Shown in pieces: positions 8,024 to 14,696 of a stretch of 64,000 nt of DNA. The stretch comes from Streptomyces dioscori (GTDB taxonomy: Bacteria > Actinomycetota > Actinomycetes > Streptomycetales > Streptomycetaceae), in the NCBI RefSeq assembly GCF_003024195.1, contig NZ_KZ679056.1, forward strand, positions 178,262 through 242,261, read 5' to 3'. The translations under genes and the position numbers were made by a program. Positions within the stretch are counted from its first letter, which is position 1. Each line of letters opens with the position of its first letter. Under the pieces are notes generated by a model, which did no database searches, was not told where the DNA came from, and was given only the letters and a program-made list of their open reading frames with translations.

Positions 8024-8782
8024 ATGAGCATCGAACCGCTCAACACCACCCGGTCGCAGGAACTGGCCGCGAACCTGCTCGCCCTGGTCGACGCTCCGGC
8101 CCGGGGCGAGAGCGAGGAACATCTCCTGCGCCGGCTTGCGCGGGTCACGGCGCTGGTGCCCGGTGTGGAGGCGGCCGCGTGCAGTCTGATCGGCCCGGAG
8201 GGCACTCCCCGGCGCATGGCAGCGACGGACGAACGCACTCGCCGGCTGGAGTGTCTGCAGGCCGAGTCGCGGGTGGGCCCCTGCCTCGACATCGCCCGCG
8301 GCAAGGGGCCCCTGGCGAACATTCCCATGTCCCACCCGCACAGCCGCACCCGCTGGCCCCGCTTCACCAGCCGTGCCCTGTCCGAGGGCTTCACCGCCGT
8401 CACGGCCCTGCCGCTGGCCCATCAGGACCGGCCCCTGGGCGCGCTCGATCTCTACCACCAGCACGGCCGGCTCGGGCCGTCGGCCATCCGGTGGGCCCGG
8501 CTCCTCGCCGACGCCGCGGCCGTCGGTCTGGCCCATCGCGAGGTGCTGCGCGACGCGCTCGTGCGGGGCGATCAGCTGCAGAACGCCCTGAACAGCCGCG
8601 TCCTCATCGAGCAGGCCAAGGGCATGCTCGCCGAGCGCCTCGACTGCGACCTCCAGGAGGCGTTCGAGCACCTGCGCGGCCATGCCCGCGCGCAGCGGAT
8701 GAAGCTCATCGACCTGGCCGCCCTGATCGTCGGCGACCCGTCCGGCACCTCGTTTTTTCCGCGCCGGCACCAAACCCCCTGA
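8024..8782 (+). CDS. GAF and ANTAR domain protein (3)
   Basis: 252 residues from the ATG at 8024, with a weak AGGA upstream. GAF domain (residues ~15-175): VGPCLDIARGKGPLANIPMS and WPRFTSRALSEGFTAVTALPL. A canonical ANTAR domain follows (ALNSRVLIEQAKGMLAER, then EAFEHLRGHARAQRMKLIDLA). The RxLIEQAKGML core is intact, unlike in copy 1. It is a paralogue of the genes at 4709, 5434 and 9112, on the opposite strand from the first two. The C-terminal ~20 residues are unstructured. Confidence 0.9.
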   Translation: MSIEPLNTTRSQELAANLLALVDAPARGESEEHLLRRLARVTALVPGVEAAACSLIGPEGTPRRMAATDERTRRLECLQAESRVGPCLDIARGKGPLANIPMSHPHSRTRWPRFTSRALSEGFTAVTALPLAHQDRPLGALDLYHQHGRLGPSAIRWARLLADAAAVGLAHREVLRDALVRGDQLQNALNSRVLIEQAKGMLAERLDCDLQEAFEHLRGHARAQRMKLIDLAALIVGDPSGTSFFPRRHQTP

Positions 8783-8984
8783 CGGCCCTCGGACCCGCCG
8801 CGGTCACCGGAGCGACGGGCCCGCTCCGGCTGACCGGCGTGCGGCGGGAGTCTTCCAACGGGCCCGACTCTTCGCGTGATTGCCATCGAACCCGGGCCAC
8901 CGCAGTCGTAGGCTTGAAGCCGCCCGCCGACCGGGAGCCGGAGCCGAACAGGGCCGGCGGAGCGAACCGAAGCAAGTCGATGCG

Positions 8985-9060
8985 ACCCGGCGTGATCCGA
9001 CCCGGTGTGATCCGACTCGGTGTGATCCGACTCGGTGTGATCCGACTCGGTGTGATCCGG
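8985..9060. repeat. 15-bp tandem repeat, about five copies
   Basis: Nearly identical 15-base units (GGTGTGATCCGACTC) run head to tail with one or two substitutions in the first copies. They occupy most of the 329-bp gap between GAF-ANTAR genes 3 and 4 and stop about 50 bp before the start at 9112. The rest of this gap shows no gene. Confidence 0.9.
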
Positions 9061-9111
9061 AGGGACGTACTGACAGAGAGAGGCACGGCAGGGGAAGGGG
9101 AGGGAGCCGGA

Positions 9112-9864
9112 ATGCCCGAGCAGCCGCGCGAGGAGCGGTTGGCCGCCGCTTTCGTGGAGCTCGCCACCACCCTGGCGGGCGACTTCGACGACATCCACTT
9201 CCTGCGCACCCTGTCCGAACGCTGCGTCGATCTGCTGGACATCGCGGCCGCGGGGGTCGCCCTGGCCGCGCCCAGGAACAGCCGGGCGGAAGGCCGGGCG
9301 GAGGTCACCGGATCCGATGCCCGCATCCGCAGCCTGGAACGCAACGGCGTCGACTGGGGCGAGGGTCCGTGCCAGGACTGTCTGCGCACCGGGAACCCCG
9401 TCGAGGGGATCGCCCTCGACCACCCCGACGCGAACGCGGCCTGGCCCCGCTTCACCCTCAGGGCCCGCCGGCTGGGGTTCCACTCGGTCGCCGCGACGCC
9501 CTTGCGTGTACGCGACGAGGTGGTCGGCGCCCTCAGCCTCTTCCTCGACAGGCCCGGCACACCGGACCCCGGGCAGCTCCGACTGGGCCGGGCCCTCGCC
9601 GACTTCGCCGCCATCCCGATACTGCAGCAGCGGGAACTGCGCCGGCAGATGCGGCTCACCGAGCAGCTGGAGACCGCGCTGGAGTCGCGCATCCTCGTCG
9701 AACAGGCCAAGGGGGCCCTCGCCCAGCAGCGCCGGATCACCGTGGACGAGGCCTTCGCGCTGCTGCGCGACCACGCCCGCTCCCGGCGGCGCCGCATCTC
9801 GGCCGTGGCCCGGGACGTCCTGGACGGCACCGGGGAACTCTCACTCTCCGAGCCCGCCGACTGA
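9112..9864 (+). CDS. GAF and ANTAR domain protein (4)
   Basis: 250 residues; the ATG at 9112 follows GGGGAGGGAGCC. GAF domain (residues ~10-180) with GEGPCQDCLRTGNPVEGIALDH and WPRFTLRARRLGFHSVAATPL. It closely parallels copy 1, with an EERLAAAFVELATTLAGDFD start and a CVDLL motif. The canonical ANTAR core ALESRILVEQAKGALAQ is followed by EAFALLRDHARSRRRRISAVA. Tandem repeats lie on both sides of the gene. It probably arose by duplication of a neighbouring copy. Confidence 0.9.
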   Translation: MPEQPREERLAAAFVELATTLAGDFDDIHFLRTLSERCVDLLDIAAAGVALAAPRNSRAEGRAEVTGSDARIRSLERNGVDWGEGPCQDCLRTGNPVEGIALDHPDANAAWPRFTLRARRLGFHSVAATPLRVRDEVVGALSLFLDRPGTPDPGQLRLGRALADFAAIPILQQRELRRQMRLTEQLETALESRILVEQAKGALAQQRRITVDEAFALLRDHARSRRRRISAVARDVLDGTGELSLSEPAD

Positions 9865-10005
9865 TCCGGCGACTGATCCTGCCGACTCTTCCGCCGACTG
9901 ACCCTGCCGACTGTTCCGGCAACTGGTTCCTGCGGACTGTTCCGGCGGCTGGTTCCGCGGATTGCTCCGGGCGGACTGATCCCGGGGCACTGTCAGTGGG
10001 CCGTG
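9865..10005. repeat. Degenerate minisatellite of GACTGWTCC-type units
   Basis: Roughly eight imperfect units around (C/G)CGACTG(A/T)TCC(G/T)G of 13-15 bases fill the space between the GAF-ANTAR stop and the AraC-type gene. The TGATCCG-type core resembles the 15-bp tandem repeat at 8985-9060. Confidence 0.65.
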
Positions 10006-10018
10006 GGATGCTGAGGGC

Positions 10019-10432
10019 ATGACCACGGAGGACTTGGTCCGGCTGCGCAAGGCACGCGACCGCATGGACCGCGAGTACGCCGAGCCGCTGGACGTGCCCA
10101 TGCTCGCGCGCACCGCGCTGATGTCCCCGGGCCACTTCCAGCGCAGCTTCCGCGCCGCCTTCGGCGAGACTCCGTACGGCTATCTCATGACGCGCCGCAT
10201 CGAGCGCGCGAAGGCGCCGCTGAGACGCGGCGACCTGAGCGTCACGGAGGTCTGCTTCGCGGTGGGATGTACGTCGCTCGGCTCGTTCAGCTCCCGCTTC
10301 ACGGAGCTGGTCGGCCAGACGCCGAGCGCGTACCGGGCGCGGTCGCACGAGCCGGGAGCGGCGATCCCGGCCTGCGTGGCCAAGATGTACACGCGACCGG
10401 TGCGCCGGGCGGCGGCCAAACCCCTAGCGTGA
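10019..10432 (+). CDS. AraC-family helix-turn-helix regulator (single domain)
   Basis: 137 residues comprising almost only the AraC DNA-binding domain: two HTH units (LDVPMLARTALMSPGHFQRSFRAAFGETPYGYL and LSVTEVCFAVGCTSLGSFSSRFTELVGQTPSAYR) and no sensory domain. The C-terminal ~25 residues are basic. It stops 4 bp before the VOC-family gene, and this AraC-VOC pairing is common in Streptomyces. The regulator probably controls the small operon; the inducer is unknown. Confidence 0.9.
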   Translation: MTTEDLVRLRKARDRMDREYAEPLDVPMLARTALMSPGHFQRSFRAAFGETPYGYLMTRRIERAKAPLRRGDLSVTEVCFAVGCTSLGSFSSRFTELVGQTPSAYRARSHEPGAAIPACVAKMYTRPVRRAAAKPLA

Positions 10433-10436
10433 GGCC

Positions 10437-10847
10437 ATGGACCTCAAAATCGCGCAGTGCTTCATCTCGGTCGACGACCACGACCGGGCGCTCGCCTTCT
10501 ACCGCGACGTGCTGGGCCTGGAGGTCCGTAACGACGTCGGTTTCGAGGGCATGCGCTGGGTCACCGTCGGCCCCCCGCTCCAGCCGGACGTGGAGATCGT
10601 CCTGGAACCGCCCCTGGCCGACCCGAACGCACCGGCGGCGGACCGGCAGGCCGTGGCCGAACTGCTGGCCAAGGGGCTGCTCCGCGGCGTCATCTTCACC
10701 ACGGAGAACTGCGACGCGACGTACGAACGGCTGCTGGCCGCGGACGCCGACATCATCCAGGAACCGATGGACCAGCCGTACGGGGTACGGGACTGCGCGG
10801 TCCGCGACCCCGCGGGCAACCTGTTGCGCTTCACGCAGCGCAAGTGA
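10437..10847 (+). CDS. VOC (glyoxalase/dioxygenase fold) family protein
   Basis: 136 residues forming one VOC module pair: ISVDDHDRALAFYRDVLGLEV at the N-terminus and a terminal RDCAVRDPAGNLLRFTQ strand. Asp/His and Glu metal-ligand positions of glyoxalase I type proteins are only partly evident, so it could be a lyase, a dioxygenase or a drug-binding protein. It is co-transcribed with the AraC-type gene 4 bp upstream. Confidence 0.88.
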   Translation: MDLKIAQCFISVDDHDRALAFYRDVLGLEVRNDVGFEGMRWVTVGPPLQPDVEIVLEPPLADPNAPAADRQAVAELLAKGLLRGVIFTTENCDATYERLLAADADIIQEPMDQPYGVRDCAVRDPAGNLLRFTQRK

Positions 10848-10915
10848 CGCATCCGGCCACCGCTCGTCGGCGCCGGGTGTCGGGTGTCAGGTGTCGTCGG
10901 GCCGGGTGTCGCCGG

Positions 10916-11134
10916 TCAGGATTCCCGTTCCGCGCCGGGGCGGGACTCCTCGGGCGGCAGGCCCGGCTCGGTCATGAGCGCGGGCTCCTCCCCCGCCTCG
11001 TAGCTCGCGCAGCGGGGGTTGCGGCAGGGGCCAGGGCCCCAGACGGGCACGAAGACACCGAGGGTCTTGTGCCGGCGCACGACCGTGTCGACGGACTGCT
11101 CGCAGACCGGACAGAGGGACTCATCGCTGGCCAT
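10916..11134 (-). CDS. Small CxxC protein of unknown function
   Basis: 72 residues from the ATG at 11132-11134. Two cysteine pairs (CPVCE at residue ~8 and CRNPRCAS at ~38) suggest a compact zinc ribbon. The C-terminus is acidic and disordered. GGAGG lies only 1 nt before the ATG, too close for an ordinary Shine-Dalgarno, so a weak or leaderless start is possible. It follows the DHFR-like gene on the same strand after a 55-bp gap. Confidence 0.7.
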   Translation of the reverse strand: MASDESLCPVCEQSVDTVVRRHKTLGVFVPVWGPGPCRNPRCASYEAGEEPALMTEPGLPPEESRPGAERES

Positions 11135-11189
11135 GCCTCCAGAATATTGCGGGAGGAGTCGGGCCGACAGCCGAGCGGCAGCCCCGGAA

Positions 11190-11774
11190 TCAGCGCTTCC
11201 TGCGGTACGTCCGCACGACCGCCCCGTTCTTGAACGTACGCACCTCGCCGAGCGTGAACTCGCTGATCGCGAAGCCGGAGCCGAACATCGGCATGCCGGT
11301 GCCCAGCACGATGGGGTACGTCTTGACGACCAGCTCGTCGATCTCGTCGAGCAGTTCGCCCGCGATCTGCGAGCCGCCGCACAGGTAGACACCGAAGTCG
11401 CCGTCCTCCGCCTTGAGCGCACGGACCTTGCCGACAAGGTCGTCGGCGACGATCTCGACGTTCGGGTCGGGCGACTCCTTCAGCGTGCGTGAGGCGACGT
11501 ACTCGCGCAGATGGGCGTAGGGGCTGGTGACGTCGATCTGCAGCGCCAGGTCGTAGCTGGCGCGGCCCTGTACGACCGTGTCGTACTTCTGGTTCGGCAG
11601 GTCGTCGATGCCCAGCGCGCGGCGGCCGTGGGTGGGCAGCGTCTCCGGATACTCGGTCTTGAGGAACTCGAAGAACTCCTCGTCCACGAACGGGATCATC
11701 ATCGACCCGTCGCCGCCCGGATCTCCGATGAAGCCGTCGATCGAGCAGGCGATGAAATACGTGAGCTTTCGCAA
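11190..11774 (-). CDS. Dihydrofolate reductase-family (RibD C-terminal-like) protein
   Basis: I prefer the TTG at 11772-11774, preceded by GGAAAGAG, because the product then begins MRKLTYFIACSIDGFIGDPGG, the usual beginning of this family. An ATG at 11825 would add 17 residues and run into the operator region. 194 residues; a DGxIGDPGG nucleotide-binding loop, QGRASYDLAL and VYLCGGSQIAGELLDEIDEL are visible. These NADPH-binding proteins are distinct from folate-pathway DHFR. It is divergent from the TetR gene at 11894, its likely regulator. Confidence 0.85.
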   Translation of the reverse strand: MRKLTYFIACSIDGFIGDPGGDGSMMIPFVDEEFFEFLKTEYPETLPTHGRRALGIDDLPNQKYDTVVQGRASYDLALQIDVTSPYAHLREYVASRTLKESPDPNVEIVADDLVGKVRALKAEDGDFGVYLCGGSQIAGELLDEIDELVVKTYPIVLGTGMPMFGSGFAISEFTLGEVRTFKNGAVVRTYRRKR

Positions 11775-11800
11775 GCCGGTCTCTTTCCGTAGGGTGACGT

Positions 11801-11836
11801 AACCACTCCATTCATAGTGCTTCATTTGTAGTGGTT
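11801..11836. promoter_or_regulatory. Candidate TetR operator between the DHFR-like and TetR genes
   Basis: AACCACT at 11801-11807 is mirrored by AGTGGTT at 11830-11836. Inside lies a further ATTCATAGTG unit that repeats directly as ATTTGTAGTGG, giving three related half-sites. It sits in the divergent promoter region, as expected for self- and neighbour regulation by the TetR protein. Confidence 0.55.
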
Positions 11837-11893
11837 GCAAGGCGATTACCGACCGCGTCCCGTACGGGACCGAAGTGGGAGAAAGGATTCCGG

Positions 11894-12484
11894 ATGGTGA
11901 GCAACCCGCGGCGCCGAGCCGCACTGGTCGACGCCGCAGTGGAGGTCCTGGCGCGCGAGGGGGCCCGCGGGCTGACCTTCCGAGCGGTGGACGCCGAGGC
12001 CGGGGTGCCGGTGGGCACCGCCTCGAACTACTTCACCGACCGCGACGACCTGCTCCGGCAGATCGACGCCCGGCTGCACGAGCGGCTGGCCCCGGACCCG
12101 GAGATGATGGCCGAGCTGCTGACGGCTCCGCGGGACCGTGCGCTGGTCACGGCCTTCATGCACGACCTCATGGCCCGCGCCCAACGCGACCGCACGGGCT
12201 ATCTGGGCCTCATGGAGATGCGTCTGGAGGCCACGCGCCGCCCCGAACTGCGGGCCTCGTACACGAAGACCGTCCGTGCCGACCTTGAGTACGGCATGGA
12301 GTTCCACCGCGCCGCGGGCCTCCCGGGCGGCGCCGAAACCGTGACGATCCTCTACCTGGCCATGCTCGGCCTGATCCTTGAACACCTGACCCTGCCGGGA
12401 GTACTGAACGGCGTCCTACCGGGCGTGAGCGTCCCGGACGACCTGGTGGAACGCATCGTCGACACGATCGTCCCCCGCGCTTAG
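11894..12484 (+). CDS. TetR-family transcriptional regulator
   Basis: 196 residues from the ATG at 11894 (AAAGGA upstream); an in-frame GTG 63 bp earlier overlaps the operator and is unlikely. Residues ~5-60 form the TetR HTH (ALVDAAVEVLAREGARGLTFRAVDAEAGVPVGTASNYFTDRDDLL). The rest is an all-helical ligand-binding domain. It is divergent from the DHFR-like gene, which it presumably represses together with itself. Confidence 0.92.
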   Translation: MVSNPRRRAALVDAAVEVLAREGARGLTFRAVDAEAGVPVGTASNYFTDRDDLLRQIDARLHERLAPDPEMMAELLTAPRDRALVTAFMHDLMARAQRDRTGYLGLMEMRLEATRRPELRASYTKTVRADLEYGMEFHRAAGLPGGAETVTILYLAMLGLILEHLTLPGVLNGVLPGVSVPDDLVERIVDTIVPRA

Positions 12485-12498
12485 CGGCACGGGGAGGA

Positions 12499-12583
12499 CG
12501 CCTTCCGCAACAGCGCCGAGGCCGACGCTCTCAGGGGCCGCGGCGCCTTCTGCAACGGCGCCGAGGCCGACGCTTTCAGGGGC
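12499..12583. repeat. 40-bp direct duplication
   Basis: Bases 12499-12538 and 12544-12583 are the same 40-base segment with only a few substitutions, separated by 5 bases. The second copy runs directly into an intergenic repeat of the dispersed family (12578-12628). Confidence 0.8.
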
Positions 12584-12628
12584 GGCGGGGAACTGCGCGA
12601 CCAGCCCCCACGCCGCCGCACCCGAAGA
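12578..12628. repeat. Dispersed intergenic repeat (GGGGAACTGCGCGACC family)
   Basis: GGGGAACTGCGCGACCAGCC followed by a CCCGCACCCGA-type end. The same element recurs near 27.3-27.6, 33.5, 48.5, 59.9 and 63.7-64 kb, always outside genes. Confidence 0.8.
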
Positions 12629-12644
12629 ATCCCCTAAGCCTGCC

Positions 12645-13268
12645 CTAAGCCCCGTCGGACAGTTCCCCCAGCGGCCGGCGCACCGGTTCGCGCCACATCG
12701 GCCACATCAACGGCCCCGCAGGCAACGCGACCGCCCGCCCCGTGAAGCCGAACCCGAGCCGCTCGTACAACCCCCGGCTCCGCTCCCCGCTCGCCTCCAG
12801 ATACGCGGCGCGGCCCTCCCCGTCACACCGTTCGAGCACATGCTGGATGAGCGCCGTCCCCAGCCCCTCCCCCTGCCGCCCCGGCCTGACGGCGATCATC
12901 CACAGATACTCGTGGGCCGCGCCCGCCGGATGCACCTCCGCGGTCAACCGCGCGATCAGCTCGACCCGCTCGTTGCCGGGATCGACGGCCTCACGCAGCC
13001 GGGCCGGCCCCTCCTCGTCCTCCTCGTGCGCCCCCGCCGGTATCGACAGCCACAGCGCGCAGGCCGAGCCGTCCTCCGTGACGTCCACATGTCCCGCGTC
13101 GAGCACGAGGTCGAGGAAGGCCCCCATCAGCAGAGGATGCGTACGCCGCCGGTGGTCCTCGTCGGGAAAGACCCAGCTGCTCACCGGGTCGTCCTGGAAG
13201 GCCTCGTCCAGGAGCCGCGTCACGTCCTCCCGGTCGGCCTCGCCCGCTCTGCGGATCGCCACGCCCAT
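12645..13268 (-). CDS. GNAT-family N-acetyltransferase
   Basis: 207 residues with the GNAT fold: IRRAGEADREDVTRLLDEAFQDDP at the N-terminus, WMIAVRPGRQGEGLGTALIQHVLERC carrying the acetyl-CoA pyrophosphate loop (RxGxGxGT/A), and YLEASGERSRGLYERLGF as motif B. It transfers acetyl from acetyl-CoA to an unknown amine. It lies downstream of the encapsulin operon terminator on the same strand and is probably a separate unit. Confidence 0.92.
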   Translation of the reverse strand: MGVAIRRAGEADREDVTRLLDEAFQDDPVSSWVFPDEDHRRRTHPLLMGAFLDLVLDAGHVDVTEDGSACALWLSIPAGAHEEDEEGPARLREAVDPGNERVELIARLTAEVHPAGAAHEYLWMIAVRPGRQGEGLGTALIQHVLERCDGEGRAAYLEASGERSRGLYERLGFGFTGRAVALPAGPLMWPMWREPVRRPLGELSDGA

Positions 13269-13341
13269 GTCCCGCCCCTTTGCCTCAACGGCCCGTGTCC
13301 ATACGGCCGTTGCAGCCTAGGTGATCACCCGGGCGAGGGGT

Positions 13342-13380
13342 GGCGGGTCCCGCGCACCGTGGGGATGCGCGGGGCCCGCC
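13342..13380 (-). terminator. Terminator after the encapsulin operon
   Basis: 15-base arms at 13342-13356 and 13366-13380 are complementary except for one position and enclose a 9-base loop. It lies 80 bp beyond the stop of the polyprenyl synthase gene. Confidence 0.65.
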
Positions 13381-13459
13381 GGAACCGGAACCTCTCCGCC
13401 CCGCCGCGCCGTCAGGTGCCGCACGCGACAGAGAACTCCGGCGTCTCAGACGGCCCTCC

Positions 13460-14602
13460 TCATGAGGTCCGCCGGGTCACGAACTCCGCCAGCGACAGCA
13501 GGCCTTCCGCCGCCTCCGGGTCCGGGACCGCACGGGAGAGATGGCCCAGGGCCCGCGCCATCCGGTCGGCCGCCTGCATCTGGGCCCAGTCGCGACCGCC
13601 CGCCCGCTCGACGGCGAGGACCGTGCGCTCCAGATCGCCGTTCCGGTAGGGCGCCCGGTACAGCTCGGCGAGTTCGGCCGCGGCCGGGGTGCCGGAGGCG
13701 AGCGCCGCGACCACCGGGAGGGACTTCTTGCGGGCCATGAGGTCCGCCCCGGCCGGCTTGCCGGTGCGCCCCGGGTCCCCCCAGATACCGATCACGTCGT
13801 CGATGAGCTGGAAGGCGAGCCCGGCCTCGCGCCCGAACGCGTCCAGCGCCGCGACATCCGCGTCGTCCGCGCCGGCGTACAGCGCCCCCAGCGCACACGC
13901 GCACCCCAGGAGCGCACCGGTCTTGGCCTCGGCCATGGCCAGTACCTCGTCGAGCGTGATGTCGTCGGGAGCACGACGCTCCATCGCGGTGTCGGCCTGC
14001 TGTCCCGCGCAGAGTTCGACGACGCAGCGGGCGAGCCGTGCGGCAGCCGCCGCGGACGCCGGATGCGGGTCCTCGGCGAGCAGCCGGTGCGCCAGCGCCT
14101 GCAAGGAGTCCCCCGCGAGGACCGCGTCGGCGTCACCGAACACGGCCCAGGCGGTGGGCCGGTGTCTGCGGGTGGTGTCCCGGTCCATCACGTCGTCGTG
14201 CAGCAGCGTGAAGTTGTGCACCAGCTCCACGGCGGCGGCCGCCCGGACGGCTGTCGTCCGGTGCCCGCCGAGTGCTCCGGTCGCGGCCAGTACGAGCGCG
14301 GGCCTGATGGCCTTGCCCGCGTTCCCCGCCGTCGGAGTGCCGTCCGCGTTCTCCCATCCGAAGTGGTAGAGAGCGACCCGGCGCAACGGGCCGGGCAGTG
14401 ACTCGACGGCCCGGCGCAGTTCCGGTTCGACCGAGACCCGGGCCCTGTCGAGGATGGCGGCCGCCTCCTGTGCGTCGGACGAGCCGTGCGGCCCGGCAGG
14501 GGCCGGCCCCTGCTCGGGGACGGTCCCTCCTGCCGCTGACGACGGGCTCCGCCGCCGCTCCGTTCGTCCTTCCGTGCGCGTCTCCGTCATGAACTCACCC
14601 AT
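13460..14602 (-). CDS. Polyprenyl diphosphate synthase, probable encapsulin cargo
   Basis: 380 residues from the ATG at 14600-14602, which follows GGGAGGCGG at good spacing. Residues 1-45 are Arg/Thr then Pro/Gly/Ala/Ser-rich and disordered, a feature of cargo proteins of Family 2B encapsulins. From ~50 on it is a trans-isoprenyl diphosphate synthase: GKAIRPALVLAA, first Asp-rich motif DDVMD at 136-140 (HDDVMDRDTTRR), GQQADTAME near 200, KTGALLGC near 227, second Asp-rich motif LIDDVIG at 267-272, and KKSLPVVAAL. It condenses isopentenyl and allylic diphosphates; the chain length cannot be read. It is encoded 94 bp after the shell gene in the same operon. Confidence 0.9.
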   Translation of the reverse strand: MGEFMTETRTEGRTERRRSPSSAAGGTVPEQGPAPAGPHGSSDAQEAAAILDRARVSVEPELRRAVESLPGPLRRVALYHFGWENADGTPTAGNAGKAIRPALVLAATGALGGHRTTAVRAAAAVELVHNFTLLHDDVMDRDTTRRHRPTAWAVFGDADAVLAGDSLQALAHRLLAEDPHPASAAAAARLARCVVELCAGQQADTAMERRAPDDITLDEVLAMAEAKTGALLGCACALGALYAGADDADVAALDAFGREAGLAFQLIDDVIGIWGDPGRTGKPAGADLMARKKSLPVVAALASGTPAAAELAELYRAPYRNGDLERTVLAVERAGGRDWAQMQAADRMARALGHLSRAVPDPEAAEGLLSLAEFVTRRTS

Positions 14603-14696
14603 GGGTCCGCCTCCCGGGACACGCGGACATACCCCTGAGGTCTACCCGGTCCGGCGGACGGGGACACGGCATGCGGCGTGCCACAGGACTCGGAGG

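Noticed and set aside
7906..9864. A 652-codon frame on the plus strand across the GAF-ANTAR genes 3 and 4
   Set aside because: Only its last 250 codons are the real gene (9112-9864); the earlier part is out of frame with the third GAF-ANTAR gene and has no sensible protein.
9317..9901. A Ser/Arg/Pro-rich frame inside GAF-ANTAR gene 4
   Set aside because: It lies within a well-supported coding sequence in another frame and shows no motif.
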